Below are positions 5,913 to 7,462 of a stretch of DNA of 7,462 nucleotides, piece after piece. The first letter of the stretch is position 1. Every line of letters begins with the position of its first letter. Below the pieces are notes generated by a model that saw only the letters and a program-made list of their open reading frames with translations, searched no databases and was not told the origin of the DNA. The translations under genes and the position numbers were made by a program. This DNA comes from JAAYAY01 sp964429355 (GTDB lineage Bacteria; Planctomycetota; Planctomycetia; Pirellulales; Thermoguttaceae), in contig CAYSCH010000439.1 in NCBI GenBank assembly GCA_964429355.1, positions 1 to 7,462 of the forward strand, given 5' to 3'.

Positions 5913-6825
5913 AACAGAGATCGCGGTCCGCCGTTCTGGTCCGACTCATCTGCCTTGCCGCCTGCCTTGCCGGCACCACGCCCGTCGGCAGTCGGAGGCC
6001 AAGCAGCCCTTCCTGCTCTACCTGCCCTTGACCTCGCCCCACACTCCGCTGGCGGTCAACGACGCCTGGAAGGGCAAGAGCGGCCTGGGCCTGGCCTATC
6101 CCGACCTGGTTATGGAAACCGACTCCGTGGTCGGCCGGGTCCTGGACGCGATCCGGCAGAGCGGCGTCTCCGGCAACACCTTGATCTTCTTCGTCAGCGA
6201 CAACGGCTGCGCGCCCTACATCGGCGCGAAAGAATTGGAGGCTCAGGGCCATTTTCCCAGCGGCCCTTTACGAGGCTACAAGGGAGATGTCTGGGAAGGC
6301 GGCCACCGTGTCCCCTATATCGTGCGCTGGCCCGGTGTTGTCAAACCAGGCAGCGTGTGCGGGCGACTGGTCCACGAGGCCGACATCATGGCCACCATCG
6401 CCGGCATTCTGGATGCCCGGCTGCCTGACACCGCCGCTGAAGACAGCTTCAGTCTCCTTCCCTTGCTCGAAGGCAAGGATGAGCCCATTCGCCAGCATGC
6501 CGTCAGTTGCGCCGCCCGCGGGGTCGCCGGACTTCGCCAGGGCCCCTGGAAGCTCATCTTCGAGCAGGATCCGGTGGCCAAGACCGACGTGCAACTCTAC
6601 AATCTCGACGACGACCTCGGCGAAACGCGAAACCTGGCCGCCGAGAAGCCCGAACTGGTCGCCGAAATGAAATCACTCATGCAGAGAATCATCGCCGACG
6701 GCCGCAGCACACCCGGTCCGGTCCAGAAAAACGATGTGGAAGTCACGATTCGTAACAGGCAACCTCAGACACCCGCCAAGAAGCCGGCTCGCGCCGCCAA
6801 GAAAGATCCAAGAACCAGGCAATGA
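5909..6825 (+). pseudogene. family S1 sulfatase remnant with internal deletion and frame change
   Basis: Intact S1 sulfatases hydrolyse sulfate esters, usually of polysaccharides, in the periplasm or outside the cell. The ATG at 5909 follows GGGAG (5895-5899, 9-nt spacing) and encodes a signal peptide (MKQRSRSAVLVRL, then ICLAACLAG). Near 5980-5998 this frame meets another frame coding EAKQPFLLYLPLTSPHTP and the whole C-terminal half. Retained active-site positions are the His of SPHTP (6040), the Asp-Asn of SDNG (6199-6204) and the Lys of GYKGDVWEGG (6280). The C-terminal LRQGPWKLI and LYNLDDDLGETRNLA motifs are also present. The early metal-binding DD and the CxPSR formylglycine site are absent, so roughly 200 codons of the usual 450-500 are missing. 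The Lys-rich tail (KKPARAAKKDPRTRQ) is common in planctomycete sulfatases. An ATG at 5830 opens the second frame, but nothing before about 5995 resembles a sulfatase. Confidence 0.85.
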
Positions 6826-6844
6826 CCCAGACAGCAAAAGGATA

Positions 6845-6864
6845 GACACGAAGAGGCACGAAAG
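6845..6864. repeat. degenerate ACGAAG repeat, two units
   Basis: GACACGAAG (6845-6853) and AGGCACGAAAG (6854-6864) are two adjacent units of a roughly 10-bp degenerate repeat. The same core occurs as GACACGAAAG at 548-557 and, reversed, as CTTTCGTGTG at 620-629. Related ACGAAG tracts are common between genes in Planctomycetota and Verrucomicrobiota, from general knowledge. Confidence 0.45.
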
Positions 6865-6940
6865 CAGGTCAAATGGCCTTGCGTGATTCCAGAAAAAGGC
6901 CGGGTGGCCCTGCTCCGTCGTGTGGGCTATCGCGGTGTGC

Positions 6941-6962
6941 CACTGTCTACTTGTTGACAGTG
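6941..6962. repeat. CACTGTC hairpin related to the CACTGGC family
   Basis: CACTGTC (6941-6947) and GACAGTG (6956-6962) form a perfect 7-bp stem with an 8-nt loop. The preceding GTGTGC makes GTGTGCCACTG (6935-6945) identical to 625-635. It has the same stem length as the copy at 328-344, but one base of the arm is changed on both sides, which suggests the pairing itself is conserved. Confidence 0.45.
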
Positions 6963-7169
6963 TTTGAGAGATCATCCTGCGATCGCACTCCTGACAGTAT
7001 GCAGTGGACAGCACCTGATTCGCCCTCGTTCGCACTTCCCTCTCACCTTGGCTTCGCCTCCCGTTTCTGTCTGGGACGTCTTGACGCCGTCGAGGCCCTC
7101 TGGCGGTTCAGCACGCAGCTCGACGCCGACCCGATCCAGGCCGGTTTCCACCCGTAACAGTTTGCCCCC

Positions 7170-7198
7170 CTCCGTGTCCTCCGTGCTCTCTGTACTAC
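7170..7198. repeat. degenerate CTCCGTG repeat, three units
   Basis: CTCCGTGTC (7170-7178), CTCCGTGCTC (7179-7188) and TCTGTACTAC (7189-7198) are consecutive units of about 10 bp. Read on the minus strand they give the familiar ACGGAGGACACGGAGG type of intergenic repeat, whose spurious translation is STESTEDTEGG. Confidence 0.55.
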
Positions 7199-7300
7199 TA
7201 ACCTCAAAGATCGTGAAGTTTTTCACAAAGATCCGCGACCATCGGGAGCAGGCTGTTTTCAGCTCGAGCGGTAGCTCGTATTGGCTCACCGGCCCTGCCG

Positions 7301-7366
7301 CCCTGTGCTCTCCGTGGTTACCTTCTCTTCTTCGGATTCTTCGCGCTCTTTGTGCCCTTCGCGGTG
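7301..7366. repeat. degenerate CTCCGTGG / CTTCGCG repeat block
   Basis: CTGTGCTC and TCCGTGGTTA (7303-7320) are followed by TTCTTCGGA, TTCTTCGCGCTC, TTTGTGCCC and TTCGCGGTG (7328-7366). The period is again about 10 bp. On the minus strand this is CACCGCGAAGGGCACAAAGAG-like sequence, the second common form of the same intergenic repeat class. Between this block and 7198 lie two small hairpins: GTGAA/TTCAC (7213-7226) and CGAGC/GCTCG (7265-7278). Confidence 0.5.
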
Positions 7367-7438
7367 ATCCCTTCTTCTCACCCCTCGCCTCCTGTATTTC
7401 CGCAGATCCTCTCACCCGTTGACCAACTCACCTATTCC

Positions 7439-7462
7439 GATTAGTGAGGATCAGTGTTGATT
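7439..7462. repeat. 10-bp degenerate repeat running off the window end
   Basis: GATTAGTGAG (7439-7448), GATCAGTGTT (7449-7458) and GATT (7459-7462, cut by the window edge) form a 10-bp tandem series. It resembles the ATTAGTGT-type tracts that often accompany the CTCCGTG repeats in this group of bacteria. Confidence 0.4.

Larger units (their letters stand above)
6826..7462. other. non-coding region of short degenerate repeats
   Basis: The 637 nt after the sulfatase remnant hold no recognisable gene. Open frames on both strands (for example minus-strand 7415-6972) translate to repeat-derived peptides such as STESTEDTEGG and RRAQRARRIRRRE. No strong terminator follows the sulfatase stop; the best is GGCC-GGGT-GGCC near 6898-6909, without a T run. 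The individual repeats are listed separately. 7026-7157 is open on both strands but not recognisable. Confidence 0.65.

Noticed and set aside
5720..6031. 103-codon frame starting with a GTG that overlaps the large gene's stop
   Set aside because: Only the part from 5909 is meaningful, as the sulfatase signal peptide. The earlier part (GAVLLFNEAIPIGTAFIK) is not recognisable, and a similarity to a glycosidase C-terminus could not be supported.
6873..7157. 94-codon open frame on the plus strand ending LDADPIQAGFHP
   Set aside because: The end looks faintly protein-like, but the start overlaps the CACTGTC hairpin, there is no ribosome binding site, and the opposite strand is equally open.
6972..7415. 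147-codon open frame on the minus strand
   Set aside because: Its translation (RRAQRARRIRRRE, STESTEDTEGG) comes from degenerate intergenic repeats, so it is not a protein gene.

Overview
The window looks like a piece of a planctomycete (Planctomycetota) chromosome or metagenomic contig, moderately GC-rich. The evidence is a very large surface-type protein with a LEPR-XLL-like N-terminal motif, PPC-like and SdrD_B-like domains and GGxDxAxLxDSxGDD repeats. It also carries a sulfatase remnant, a fragment of a planctomycete-type RHS protein, and intergenic CACTGGC palindromes with degenerate ACGAAG/CTCCGTG repeats. This placement rests on family recognition, not on a database search.

Layout. 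Positions 1-866 hold no intact gene. They contain a possible minus-strand promoter (41-69), a decayed minus-strand RHS fragment (about 345-536) whose homology ends exactly at a short palindrome (328-344), two more members of that palindrome family (558-581, 620-642), and a good sigma70-like promoter (724-753) reading into the main gene. Positions 867-5723 form essentially one reading frame of 1618 codons, interrupted by a single amber codon at 3807-3809, so a gene caller would report two proteins. The first (867-3809) has three PPC-like beta domains, then an SdrD_B-like domain that appears to be split by an inserted seven-bladed beta-propeller. The second (3846-5723) has the rest of a linker domain, another PPC-like domain and about seven 47-residue acidic repeats.

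Positions 5724-6825 hold a broken sulfatase. A signal-peptide start with a good ribosome binding site is joined, out of frame, to the C-terminal half of a family S1 sulfatase. The segment with the catalytic formylglycine motif is missing. Positions 6826-7462 are non-coding and filled with short degenerate repeats and hairpins.

No defence system, CRISPR array, tRNA, rRNA or intact transposase is visible. The two points most worth a second look are the propeller nested inside the SdrD_B domain, and the amber codon in an otherwise continuous giant gene. Compensating single-base shifts in two G runs would explain the amber codon, and so would an 18-bp insertion between direct repeats. The window as a whole reads as one large exported or surface protein flanked by decaying genes.
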